The position numbers and the translations under genes are program-made. From Mactra quadrangularis (Eukaryota > Mollusca > Bivalvia > Venerida > Mactridae), in NCBI GenBank assembly GCA_025267735.1, contig CM046300.1, forward strand, positions 34,853,322 to 34,917,321: a stretch of DNA of 64,000 bases. Reading direction: 5' to 3'. This document shows positions 1 through 13,100 of this stretch, piece by piece. The notes under the pieces are model-generated. The model made no database searches. It was not told where the DNA came from and saw only the letters and a list, made by a program, of their open reading frames with translations. Numbering within the stretch: the first letter of the stretch is position 1; every line of letters starts with the position of its first letter.

Positions 1-60
1 TTACATTATGTTCAATTGTATTGCCTTAAATGTTTTTTTTTCATTTTATGTAATAAAGTT

Positions 61-250
61 ATGTTATGTTATGTTATGTTATGTTATGTTATGTTATGTT
101 ATGTTATGTTATGTTATGCTATGCTATGCTATGCTATGCTATGCTATGCTATGCTATGCTATGCTATGCTATGCTATGCTATGCTATGCTATGCTATGCT
201 ATGCTATGCTATGCTATGCTATGCTATGCTATGCTATGCTATGCTATGCT
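61..250. repeat. Pentanucleotide microsatellite, (ATGTT)11 then (ATGCT)27
   Basis: There are eleven perfect ATGTT units at 61-115, then an abrupt switch to 27 perfect ATGCT units at 116-250. Neither unit contains a stop codon on the + strand, so all three forward frames stay open across the array; those apparent ORFs are artefacts. The array probably lies in an intron of, or upstream of, the ankyrin-repeat gene that follows. Confidence 0.97.
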
Positions 251-487
251 ATGTATAAGATGTAAATTTTATAAATATAAATCTGTTAAAATCATCAATA
301 TTCAGAATTTGCAAAAATAAAAACATGTCTGAATTTAGAAATAAACTCACAGAATTTGATCCCTTAGTAATACTAAAATTGTTAAAGAAATTGCTCAGGT
401 GTGTTCAATTTCAAGTTTTTCACACTTGTCCACAGACGAGTGAAATCTGAAAATCAACTTGTCTAGGATGAATTTCCCCTGATACAT

Positions 488-1100
488 TATTATATCTTCA
501 GAATGATCTACCGTTATATTTTGCTGTATTATCACATTATATCTTCAGAATGATCTACCGTTATATTTTGCTGTATTATCACATTATATCTTCAGAATGA
601 TCTACCGTTATATTTTGCTGTATTATCACGTTATATCTTCAGAATGATCTACCATTATATTTTGCTGTATTATCACGTTATATCTTCAGAATGATCTACC
701 GTTATATTTTGCTGTATTATCACGTTATATCTTCAGAATGATCTACCGTTATATTTTGCTGTATTATCACGTTATATCTTCAGAATGATCTACCATTGTA
801 TTTTGCTGTATTATCACGTTATATCTTCAGAATGATCTACCGTTATATTTTGCTGTATTATCACATTATATCTTCAGAATGATCTACCGTTATATTTTGC
901 TGTATTATCACGTTATATCTTCAGAATGATCTACCATTGTATTTTGCTGTATTATCACGTTATATCTTCAGAATGATCTACCGTTATATTTTGCTGTATT
1001 ATCACGTTATATCTTCAGAATGATCTACCGTTATATTTTGCTGTATTATCACGTTATATCTTCAGAATGATCTACCGTTATATTTTGCTGTATTATCACA
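488..1100. repeat. 47-bp minisatellite, about 13 copies
   Basis: A 47-bp unit containing ATCTTCAGAATGATCTACC and TTTTGCTGTATTATCAC repeats about 13 times with very few differences. The variable positions are mainly CATTATA/CGTTATA and CCGTTATA/CCATTGTA. The array ends about 11 bp before the presumed acceptor of the first visible exon of the ankyrin-repeat gene, so the last unit would supply the pyrimidine tract of that acceptor. Confidence 0.95.
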
Positions 1101-1111
1101 TACACCAACAG

Positions 1112-4100
1112 TCAGTATTGATATAGCTAAAGTAACAGTACCACAGAGACCTGTGCCTGTTGACAGCTTGTATTACAAGGTAGGTTTTATCTATATTTCA
1201 CTATTTGTAGTTGACAGACTATTACGTGGCTATAATATTACAGTCAGATCTCAATACAACAACATCGTTCGATTCCAAGAAATGTGTCGTTATAATGCAT
1301 ATGTCAGTGTAATGAATTCCTCCGACCATGTACATGTTGGTATTGGTTCCCATAAAATATGTCAGTATAACAAGAATGTCTATGTAACGCATGTCGTTGT
1401 ATCGAGATCTGACTGTATATGGTTGGTGTTGCTTAGAATTTCTATGACTTAACCAGTCTAAGGACATTAGGTCAACAAATCTGCACATTTTACTGATGAG
1501 AAATGTAAAAATAATGAGTGTTATGAAGTAGAAGACTAATTAGACTTACGATAGTATAGTGAAGTTGATAAATCAATGTACAGCCAGTTTCTTTTTCTCC
1601 AGAGAAACACTAACATCGTCTCATGCAAATTATAAGTGAAATATTCAGTTTGTTACATATTATTGTTGAAAAGCATGAAATATGGGGTTATATCCTATTG
1701 TTCTTTGCATACATTTTTTCATTGTGGTGGTGAAAGTTTGTTTGTACCGTAGGAGAAAACCCAAATATTTGAAGTCTTGGTATAGTCTATTGTCAATGAA
1801 AAAAAGCCAAATACATCTCATTTAGGGTCCCTAGCAAGTTAAGTTTGTAAGTTTGTATTTCAAATTTCAGGGTCGAAATATAATATATTATTGTATAGAG
1901 TACAATGTTGATGTGGATTTATTTGAACATATATTGAGATCTTGTTCTGCTCATGTATTAACACAGAGAGTTGAGGTACAATTATTTTATTTATAATAAT
2001 ATTGTTTATACGCTACCACTATACCATCTGAAACCTGCCTGGCTAGCTCAGTTGGTAGAGCACAAGTCCACTGATCAAGGGGTCGTAGATTCGATTCTCG
2101 GGCAGGGCATACTTTCGTGAAGCTTAGTCATGAAATAATTTTTCTACGACCATTTTCCCTCCTACCACTGATTTTAAATCATGTAGGGCAGTAGACAGTC
2201 TCTGGCAGAAATATGTGCCTAGTAGTTGGTTAACAGCTTAATCCAGAGATTAAGCCTCCTCAGGAACAGTGAGTAGGTGGTCTGACTGCCGTGATATAAC
2301 ATACAATGAGTTGCTACAGCTTTAAACTCAACAAAAAAATCCATCTGAAGGTCTTGTATTTTCTGCTGGTGTAAATTTAAAATGTCTAATTTGTGTGCAC
2401 TTATGACTGAAATATGCCATTGGTGGCCAGCAAGGTCCTGAGCAAAAAACACTATAAATACATATAGGGTGTACATGTATTTCTCAATGTGATAGATAAA
2501 AGTTAAAAAAGTTCAAGTGCAGTTTTATGTCTATTTCCATATACATTGTATATGACATATCCTTCCACTGGACCACTGCTCCTGCTAAATAGATACTATG
2601 TATAGTGCGTAATTGACCCCAATCTGACCTTTCACATTTGCATCTAATAATTATTTACACATATCCTGACGAAAATCAGTACCACGCCTATTCTACACTG
2701 AGGCAGCGATTGTAAAATTATAGAAGTATGTTTGTGTGTTAAATTTTAACTCATAATCCTCACGGCTCGGTGTAATCCAGCATTATTACTACATTCGTAT
2801 TCAACGTAATGAATATTCTTGCAAAAAGGTCAGGTCGGGGTCAAACTTGACGCACAATATATATGTGTATAAATCTGTGAAATAGAATAAGGAGGAACTG
2901 GTCCCTAATTAAACTCTGTTAAACATCTATCATTAAACCTGTGCCACTTTACATTATTTTGAACATGTATAAAAGTAACACTATGTTTTCAGAATAACTT
3001 AGATCCAAGACAGTATGCTGTTGTGTATGGGAAACAAAAATATACTTCTAGAATTGATCAAGTAAGTAAACTTACAGTTCTGTTACGTTAACCTGTCACA
3101 ACTTGAATAATTACACAGTCACTGAATGTGTTATTAACTAATCTCTTTTTAACCATTGAGCCACTAATTCATATTAATTATTGATAATCTAACTATATAT
3201 GCGACGATTTTGAATATCGGGGAAATAATAAGTTCGAAAGGGGTTAAAAATAACAGATTCAGTGACCGTGTAATTATCTAAGTTGTGACAGGTTAATGTA
3301 ATAGAACTATACCAAGGGTGTAACAGTGAACCAATATACCAGTTAATATTGCAATATGAATTATGACGTTTTAACTGCTTGGATTTTTCTTGAACCAGTT
3401 TTGTATGTATAGGTCGTTTGCGTTAATGCTGGACCCCTATTTGCCGTAAATATCTTTTAAACTATAACAGCGATTTTGCTAAAAAAATTAATACAATCTT
3501 ATTTCAATTTTTCCTTCTAGGATTTAAATTTTCAGAATTTTTAATATATAAATAAAAAAGTTTTCCATAAGGTATAATGCAAAATATTTGGAATTTTTAT
3601 CAAAAATCCGGCGGGAGGTAAAATAAGCTGTTCTGATTATAACATTGTCATAAATTCAGTGTATTTATACTAAGTCCCGTGCGTTTACTGTAAATTTGTC
3701 GCTTAAATAAACACTCGACGGTCTACTGAATTGTAAAGCATAGGCCCATCTTTAAAATCGTACGTGTAGAATATGTACAGATTTTGACAATACAGACGAC
3801 AATTTGAGTTTGTATATACTGTTATACTTTGTTATCAAATAAAATTTCTAACCGGGCCTCATATTTAGCTATTATTTTGTATCTACTATTATGTGGCTGT
3901 TCTGATTATGGCACATACCCATTTAACAAAAGTCACTTTTTGGCTTCAAAATTTGCATTGCATGTCTATGGGAAGTATGTTATGTAATTAAAGAAAAATT
4001 CTGAATTTTTGGATTTGAGAAGGAAAATGCTAGTTATGATGACATACAAAATTTGAGTTAATTCCATCCAATAGTTATTGAGATATATCATGATTTTAGG

Positions 4101-7100
4101 GGTCCAGCTTTACCGCAAACGACCTATAGATATTTGCCATGCTGATTGTTTTTATCAGAATCAGAAATTTAAAGGTTTAAAAAAAATAATGTGTTGAAAA
4201 TTTGAAATTATCTTATTGTGCTTTCGTAGGGAAAACATTTTGTTGTATAAAAGTACATTGTAATTCTCTTCAAAAGTCTGTTTCAAGCTATGCATTTGCT
4301 AACATATACTCCATTTTACACTTCAGTCATTCAAATGATTACAATATAGACAATCCCAGAAATTTAGTTTGACAAAGTTATCTCCCCTGACTACTCTCCA
4401 AATCCGCCATTAAGGTACTGAAGAAAAATCGATAGGAAATGCAGACGTAAAATATGTTGTTGATTATTATCACTACGTGTCCCTTAATTGGACTCCTAGT
4501 GTTATACTGATGTACTTAACAGATAAGATCATACAGATCCGACAGACAGCGGATTAACTTATTACATAATATTACATAATTGACCATCACAGAATATGAC
4601 ACCATATACATTGTAGTTAATTATGTACAATAATCATGTTACTTTAACTAAGTACTAATTGTAAAAATGTCTGCCAAATTAGTGATGTAGACTCGTTTGT
4701 GACCTGTTTTCATATACTTTCAAAACTGTATATTTGTATGACAATAATTTCCGGTTGATCCTAAATACATCAGGTGTCTTATTAAAATAGATGACACTTA
4801 AACGTAAGTTTGGCGATTTTTAATGTCGAAGAATTTTTCTTAATAATTTTAATGACTTATACATAATTATAGTTGAAATAGAACTTATAATAAAATACAG
4901 ATTAATCTGAAAAAAAAACTCAATCAGAATTAAATTTCAATACGCTCAACATACTATGTGCAACTGTCAACTATACATATACCTTGCGAAGGATTGTAAA
5001 AAATAAATCTGGTTGAATTTCTTAACCCTAAATTTTGTGATTTTACGACCACAGACAGCTTAAAATAGCTTCTCAATTTTTACTTATGATTTCTTAAAAA
5101 AAATGATTTTGTCGATGATCCGGTTTGATTAAGTATAAAATGAATACATAGCTTTTTGAGCGACATTTAGCTTTTTTCAAATTCGCTATTCGAGAGATGA
5201 GACAAATATTACGGATATCTTCTTGTTTCAGCTAATATTAAACTCTTTTAAAAAGTAATTAAGTAAGTTTTTTTTATCTGATGTTATTTTACTGAAATAC
5301 ATTAAGTTCTGCCGAATATTTAGATAAGTTTGGAAAATGGCAATTTTAAGCAAGAGGTCAAACAATACAAAACTTTTCTGTTTTGCTATTTTTCATTTAA
5401 ATTTATTTATTTTTTATATTTTTGGTTTATTTACTATATTGTCACATAAATTCATTGATCAATATGCATAGGTTTTATATTTTCCGAATTAATAGCAATT
5501 TTAGGAAGCGGGGGACGGACAAGACACTTTATTCGACTCACTCATTTTTTGAAAATTATGGAAATAACAAATTTTACATTATTTCAATACCACAAGAAGT
5601 CATGAAAACTTGTACTTGTGCCATAATTGAATGATATTAACATTCATTTACACAAAATATCTATCTATCTATCTATGTTTTTATCATGACAAATTTCGTG
5701 ACTAAAGTACATGTTTTTTTCTGTAATTAAAAAGACCGCTACATACGCACTATTTTCATTTACTTTAAATTAAAAAAAAACTGTTTACGGCAAATTGTTA
5801 GAAGCAATGTTTTAAAACATGAACTTTTCTATAAAATGTTGATATAAGTTTTTGATTAAGCATTTTGAAAAAAATATGGTTAAAACTGATTCTTACGCAT
5901 TACACACAAAACATGGCCATTTTTCGACACTAGAAATTAACATAACTCTTAAACCTCTTGTGATATTTGAACATTTTTTTGCTCACACCTGTAAGTTTTA
6001 GTCTTTATATAATACAAAAGTTTGTTTTCATCATTTCAGTTTTTATTTTTTAACTTATGTCGTAAAAATGGGACAAATACTGTGTAACAGACCTTATCTA
6101 TTATAGCTGCAGATGGAATCTTCAGTACCTTAATGGCGGACGGATCACGTGACCACAATATGGCGGCCGTCTAATTTTCATTTCTGGGATTGTCTATAAG
6201 ACAGCATTTAAAATACATATACAAATGTATGTTTGTGATGCTGATTAAATGGAGGACATTAAAATTTAATGTGCTTTAATTCCTGTTTTGATTGTCTATG
6301 CAAAAAAAAACACTATGTATTGCAATATATTGCAATACGGTATTTACCTAAAAAACAAGACAACTAGTGTCAAAACAATGAAAAATGCTTATCACTTACA
6401 GATAAACCTTCAGATATTGGGAGATCTTTATCTAATAAGGTCACAGAATGAAATTGGTTAAAAGGTGAAGTTTAAAACAAACAAAACAATAAAAACAGAC
6501 TCTGGTTTGATGAGATTTTGTTTACTATTTATTGTAGATAACTATCACAGGCTGCCAATCAACAACTCGCAAAAATATGGGAAATTATAAGGGAGTTTTA
6601 TTTTCAAAAATATCAGCACTTTTGGATATAATATTGTAAAAATATAAAACCTTTGTGTATAAAGTTACATTTAAAGTTAAATCTAGAATGGTTTAAGCAT
6701 CCATTATTTTAGCTAGTATACTTAACGAAACTTCTAAGTAACCTGATTTCAATATTGTAGGAAATGTTTACTACCAATATTTACAGCAACTGATGCCAAA
6801 GTATCACCTTGTCTGAAGGAGGACAAAACACTCAAATTTTATATACATGTATTAAAAACCAATCAATCTTGACTTGAATTTGTCAAATTAAAGTTTCTTG
6901 AAAAAATATAGGCATTTTTAACAAAATAAAGTGTAAATATGTGAATATTTGACATTTTTGAAAATATAGGTTTAAAATCCAAAATATAGGAAAATTGGAG
7001 CTGGTTAACAGCCTGCTACAATATACCACAATTCATGTACATTCAATTCAACCAATTATATTTGTACCCGTGATTTCAGCATCTGATCTGAGTAAAAATC

Positions 7101-10100
7101 CTGAAAAAGTTGTCCATGTGTTACCATTTCCAAAGACATTATCACCTGCTCTACCATTCTGAACAGATACATCATCTCCTTGATTTAAATGAACAACCAA
7201 AGTCTGACTTCCCATGTCATGATGATTACTTGATTCTCCACGAGCATATACATCCACTTTGGCACTTCCATTCACAACAATTTTACACCATTGCTCTTCG
7301 TTATACAGAGCAAACAGTGATACATGGAATACGTATGTCCCAGACAAAGGTGCCAGAAACACTCCCTGATGAGAGTTGTACCCATTCCCTATGTTTGTTT
7401 CTACCACATTGAATATAACATTTTGGTTTAAACCAAGATTCATAAGTCGCTTGGTAAGAATGGCTGTGAATGCTACATTTCTTAATTCCAAGTCTTGTCT
7501 ACGTATTCTGTTAGAAGCATCTGAAGAAAATAAAAAAATATTTTTTTTTGTTGCAGATTGCCCATTAGCTAAGGATAACTAATAAAGGTAGTGATTGTTT
7601 GAGCTTGAAATAGAAACGGTTTCTTTTTCAAGAATATCGAAAACAAATTCTTTATATAAATCATAGATTTTGTCAAAGCATTTAGAGTTTTAATATGAGT
7701 GGTGATGTTTGACTAGTATATTTTTCATTTGTAACAAATTTAAACTTTGTAGAAGTTGTCATTTTAAATTTGCTAGCTTAAAGCAAAACCATTCCTTAGA
7801 ACTTTTATGCTACTCAAAATAGAAAGAAGTAATTTCCTTATAGAACAGGCTTCTGGTGTCATTTAATCTCTGCTTGAGGCTGCTTGGTTCAACCTAGGAT
7901 CTTCCAAAGAAGTGTGTGATACTTTGTCTTTAATAGAAAAAAATAACAAAATGTAAATAAAATTTTATTACCTTGAACTTCATTGTTTTTATTCTGAACT
8001 TTGATATCACCATTTCTTTCTGTGGAAAACTCCATGAATGAACTTAAGTCATTATTTCCTTCTCCTGTTGTAGTTGTTTTTATTTTGTCCAATTCTTGAT
8101 TGAGTTTTTTAACATTCTTTTCAAGAGTATTAATGATCCTTAGTTGGAAGGTATTGCTTGCTTCCAAATCTAGGATCTGTTGCTGCTGGGCTTTATTCTC
8201 CGCCTCAAGTATATTCAAACGTGAAATTACTTGTTGAAATAATGGATCCTGGGAAAGCTGGCTTGTAAAATCAAGCTCAGATGCATTGATACAGGAGACC
8301 TGTATAACAACCAGGCACAAACCAATTAGTATCCTTGTATATTCAATCATATTTAACACAGACTTTACTATGTGTGATTTTAAAAGTTCAACAATATTGT
8401 ATGTTTCCCTTATCTTTAAACTTTGAGGGATTGTCTGTGAATTTTGGTACATTTATAATGTATGGAACCAAAGTTTAATAGATAAGTCCATAATTATGTA
8501 CTGTCTACATGATAGGGGTTTAATGTTTCTCGTCCGATTTTAGTTGTTTTCATTGTCAACCTATTTTTTATGAATATAGTAATACACAAATGTATACAAT
8601 TAAAATTGAACTTGCTTATCCTGACTTACAATTAACTTTAATGTAAAAGAAAATATATTGTTGATGAATATTATGGTTATCTGATATGCAAGAGACAGTA
8701 CAAAAAGGTAATACTTCCAATCCAATATTATTTTGTGATGATTTTGTTATAGGCTTACAATGTTATATTTTGTTATTGACATATTTTGTGATGGGGATAT
8801 TTTGTGATAGACAAATTCTGTGACATTTTGTTATAGGCAAATTTTGTAATAGCTTGTGACAGGCATTTTTGTGATAGGCATCTTTGTAGTACTTAGTGAT
8901 AGGCATATTTTGTGATAGTTGTATTTTGTAATAATTTGACACCATGTTTATGTATGATTTCAGATAGTTCATGACTATTGTATTAAAGAAGAGCATATAA
9001 GTAACAGAAATATATTATGTTGCCATGGATACAAATTCACTTTACCTTTAACATTAGATGGTAATATTGATCACAATGATAGATGGACACAATTTATGGA
9101 ATTGTCTAATGAATTTGAGGTAATGATTACTTTAATCCTGAAATGTAAAAGTTTTTTGTGTTTTAGTTTTATTTATTTTCTATACTGGTTTTTTAATGCT
9201 GTCAACACAATGTTTTAGGTTATTTTATGGGGTCCTAACCTATCTTTCCTTGACCCTTGTCTATAACCAGTACTCACCTACCCTTCCACAACTTCTCCAT
9301 ATATCTTATTAATGAAGGAAAATTGACATTATTGGCAAATTTTCATGGAAGGGTATAACCTCTCAAGGTGGGATTCCAACCTGTCCCCCTTCTCGACACT
9401 TGATTAAAAATCCAGGCGCGCCACCAACTGCACAACCAACTCAGCTTTAACTGGTTTGTATGATAGTGCTACATTATGTTCAAACGTAAAAATTAACATT
9501 AGAAAGTTGCTAAATTAAGGTATAATAATCTTAACTTTCTTCAAGGTATGGGCACAACATTGAGCAGTGTATGGTAACAGCTGTCTCAATGCAGGTTTCT
9601 TTCTTTTTATTGTAGATATTCAAAGAAAAATTAAGAGATGCTGTGGTTATGGGTGATACAGTCTGTGTTAAAGAAATGCTTCAATGTAAATCATGGTCAG
9701 AGAGAGGCTTGGATGTTTGCTTGGCTGATTGCAGGTTATTATTTTTTCTTCTTTGTTTTGATGTGTGGTATCATTAATATGACCTAAATGTTGTCTTAAT
9801 GTCATTGTTGAAAAATAATCATAAGATAGGAATAGTCAGTTATATTACTGTGAAATTTAATAATTGATATTTTTGTGCTGACAAACACTACAGACCTAAG
9901 ATTAAAAAAGGAAAGGTCATAGCCGAGTGGTAATGCACAATACATCTCAAATGCAAGTTTTATTATATTTGCAAGCACCCTGGAAAATGCACTAAAGTTA
10001 TTCCTATTCAAAATAGGACAACTTGTCACTGTAATGCTGTGGTTTTCCAAGGTGTTTGCAAAAAGTGTAGAACTGGCATTGAAAATGTGATTCTATACTT

Positions 10101-13100
10101 TTTGCTTAGTCTTGTGTAGGTATCATGGTAATCTGACCAGAATTTAAAGACTTACAGCTCTTTAAAAATCTGAGTAGAGGCAGATTTTTCACTGTTTTTT
10201 ATTCAAACCATAGCATTTATGATGTCATAGTCATGTGGTATTGCCATCATGACCATAGAAACAATCTTATTTCAGAATGTTTAGAGATGGTCAACCATTG
10301 CTACATAAAGCTGTATTAAGAAAGAATTATGGTGTAATAAAAGAGTTAACACATCACCTGGTCTATAATGCTCATAGAAAACTAGACACTGTTCGAGATC
10401 AGGTGGGTTGTAATTATATTTCATATTTTAAAAACAAGAAGTATCTTAAAAAAAGATATTCGGCTCTGTGCAGGGTTCATATTGTTTGAAGTATGAATGG
10501 TAGCCAGCAAATATGACTTCAAACTACTATAAATCGCAATTTCACGGAAGTGAAATGATACATCAAATTACCGTAAGCTTAACATTTTTCGGCACCTGCA
10601 TATTTAAAATATGGGACCAATCACCATATACAGTCTATTCACATTATCTCGACTACGCTTGAGTAGACTTTTCGTTGTCTCGATTGAAAATCAAAAGTCC
10701 CGATTTTTTCCCTTCTTTATCTATATGAAAAATGCATGTTTATCTCGATCTTTTTCTCTCGACTTTTTCCATATCTCGATCATAAATTACGGACCAAAAC
10801 GTTTGTTTTACTCTATTAATCATAATGTTTAACTCGACTATTCAAAGATGTCATCGGCAATCTGACGAGGTGCGAAAAACAACACGCGCCAATCAATTAG
10901 TGATCACTCTGTGAAATTAATACATAGGGGTCAATTTAAATCAACATGTCATTTAACAATAGTGAATTAACAAAGTGACAGCTTTTTGATTGACAGGTGT
11001 CACAATTAACTTAATTGAGCATCGTGGACTCTTTACTTGTTACATACGTTTTTTTATGAAAAAAATATGTATTAAAATAAAATATTTAAAAAAAAGAAAC
11101 ATCTTTTATATTCCTATATTTATTCAATTTCGTTTTTTAGTTGATCGATATGTTTATACTAAATTTTAAAGCATACTCTTAATAACTAAAATTAGTCACT
11201 CCATGCACTTCAGAAAAATGCCGGTCGGACATAAAGTTGTTAACAACTTGATTATATCTGTTGCTACTCAATTTTACTTAGTGATCTTCTTTGTGTGTCG
11301 TTACGCGGCAATGATAGATTGCTGAACATCTAAGAAAAGCCGACATTGCGTGAGTTGTATGGCGAGCAATGACGTCACAACACGCGTACACACACCCAGG
11401 CTTAAATATTTAATATAAAATTGTTGACTGGCTACAAATTGTCAAAACAATAAACGCTCGATAAGTTTGCTTCATCGAGATATAGTGTGTGTAAAATTAG
11501 AAATCAAAAGTAGATTTTCGGAAAATACACGAATTGTTTTTATAACTCAGTCGAGACGAAACAGCGTCAGTGAGAACGTACAACACAACAACTTGGAGTA
11601 CATTTGTGATATAAATAGTAAAACCCTATTTACAGTTGTAATAAAGCAATTATTTTAAACTACACACTCTGAACAGGTAAAAAGTGCTACTGAAGACCTC
11701 AAACTTACCTCCCTTCGTAAGTTTTGTTTATCTTGACTATTCGTTATCTCGACTATTTTTCAACAGTCCCAACTAAGTCGAGATAATGAGAAATGACTGT
11801 ACTAAATTTTTATCGAGAAAACCAATGTTATCATATTATATATTTTATTAATTTCTTAATACCAGAAGAAATTTCAGTGAACAAGGAATGGTAGAGCTAA
11901 ATTTATTTGTTAAAAAAAATGGCTTAGACAGCTGTGCTGAACAATGTATAGCATTCAAATGCATCCTTGAGTTAAGCTTTTAATTGGCATCAAATTAAGT
12001 GAGTGAAAATATGTGTTAATCATGGTACAGTCTGTTTGAATGCCAATTTTAAGTCAATAAGTATCACAATTATTTTTCTAACTTAACATTTAATAATGTA
12101 TAATATGCTGTTAATTTTATTTTTTAAATCACATATGATTATGTTAAGAGGTTGTATGTATTTTCAGTATTTTAGAACAGCATTACATTATGTATATGGT
12201 ATGGAAGATGGTAAAATATTGATATGTATGTTAGAAGATCTGGGAATGTCAGAATATGTCATGGATAAGGTATGAAAAAATACGTTTTAATTGTTATTAA
12301 TCTTTTTCTTTGTATTTTTCTATCAGTGTAGATTGAAATTTTTAGTAAATTTTGTCTCTTTGATTTTGATAATTTTACGTATGTATTTTAAATTAATTAT
12401 TATAATTTCCACCCATTAACGCAACATTATTTAAAATATTTACTTAAACTATTTGGTTCATTGTAATTGTACATTATATATATTACCTTATCTAAATTAA
12501 TTTGGTAATTAAATAAATGAAGAAAATCCCATATACATACATAATTATTAAATTTATTGTTTGACAAACAGGAACATTTTGTGAAATTGAGATTTTATAG
12601 TAACCCTGCACAGTGTCGAATATCTTTTTTTAGAAGATACATGTAGTTCTTGTTTCAAATTTACATTTTTGTTGAATTAAGCAAGATATATAATGGTGTG
12701 GTTCTCTTTTTCATTGTAGGATGGTAGATCTCCTTTAGCATTTAAAGATAGAAGACATTTACCAGAAATGAAAGATTTATTAGATTATCATATAAATCAG
12801 GTAAGCTCATACTCTTTAGAGATTTTTAGACCCACCACACTAGCACAGTTGGTAGCACATAAGTGTAATGATCAAAGTATTCAGGGTTCAATTCCTAGGC
12901 GGGCATGATTATGTGTACTTATGAGGAGTTTTGTCATGAAATAATTTATATGGCCATTCTCCCATCTACAAATGATTCTTAATCATGTAGGGCAGCTGTC
13001 AGTCCTGATTTGACCTATATTATGTGTTACGACGGTGTTAAACCCAGCTGAATTTTTTTATATTGCTAAATGTTGAGTAACATTTTATAAAGATCTAAAC

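Noticed and set aside
8..320. Three overlapping + strand open frames of 80-85 codons (MLCYV/MLCYA repeats)
   Set aside because: They are produced by a stop-free pentanucleotide microsatellite; no gene-like composition or context.
2034..2110. Functional tRNA gene
   Set aside because: A and B boxes are present but arms pair poorly and the segment continues into a body shared by several other copies; it is a SINE head.
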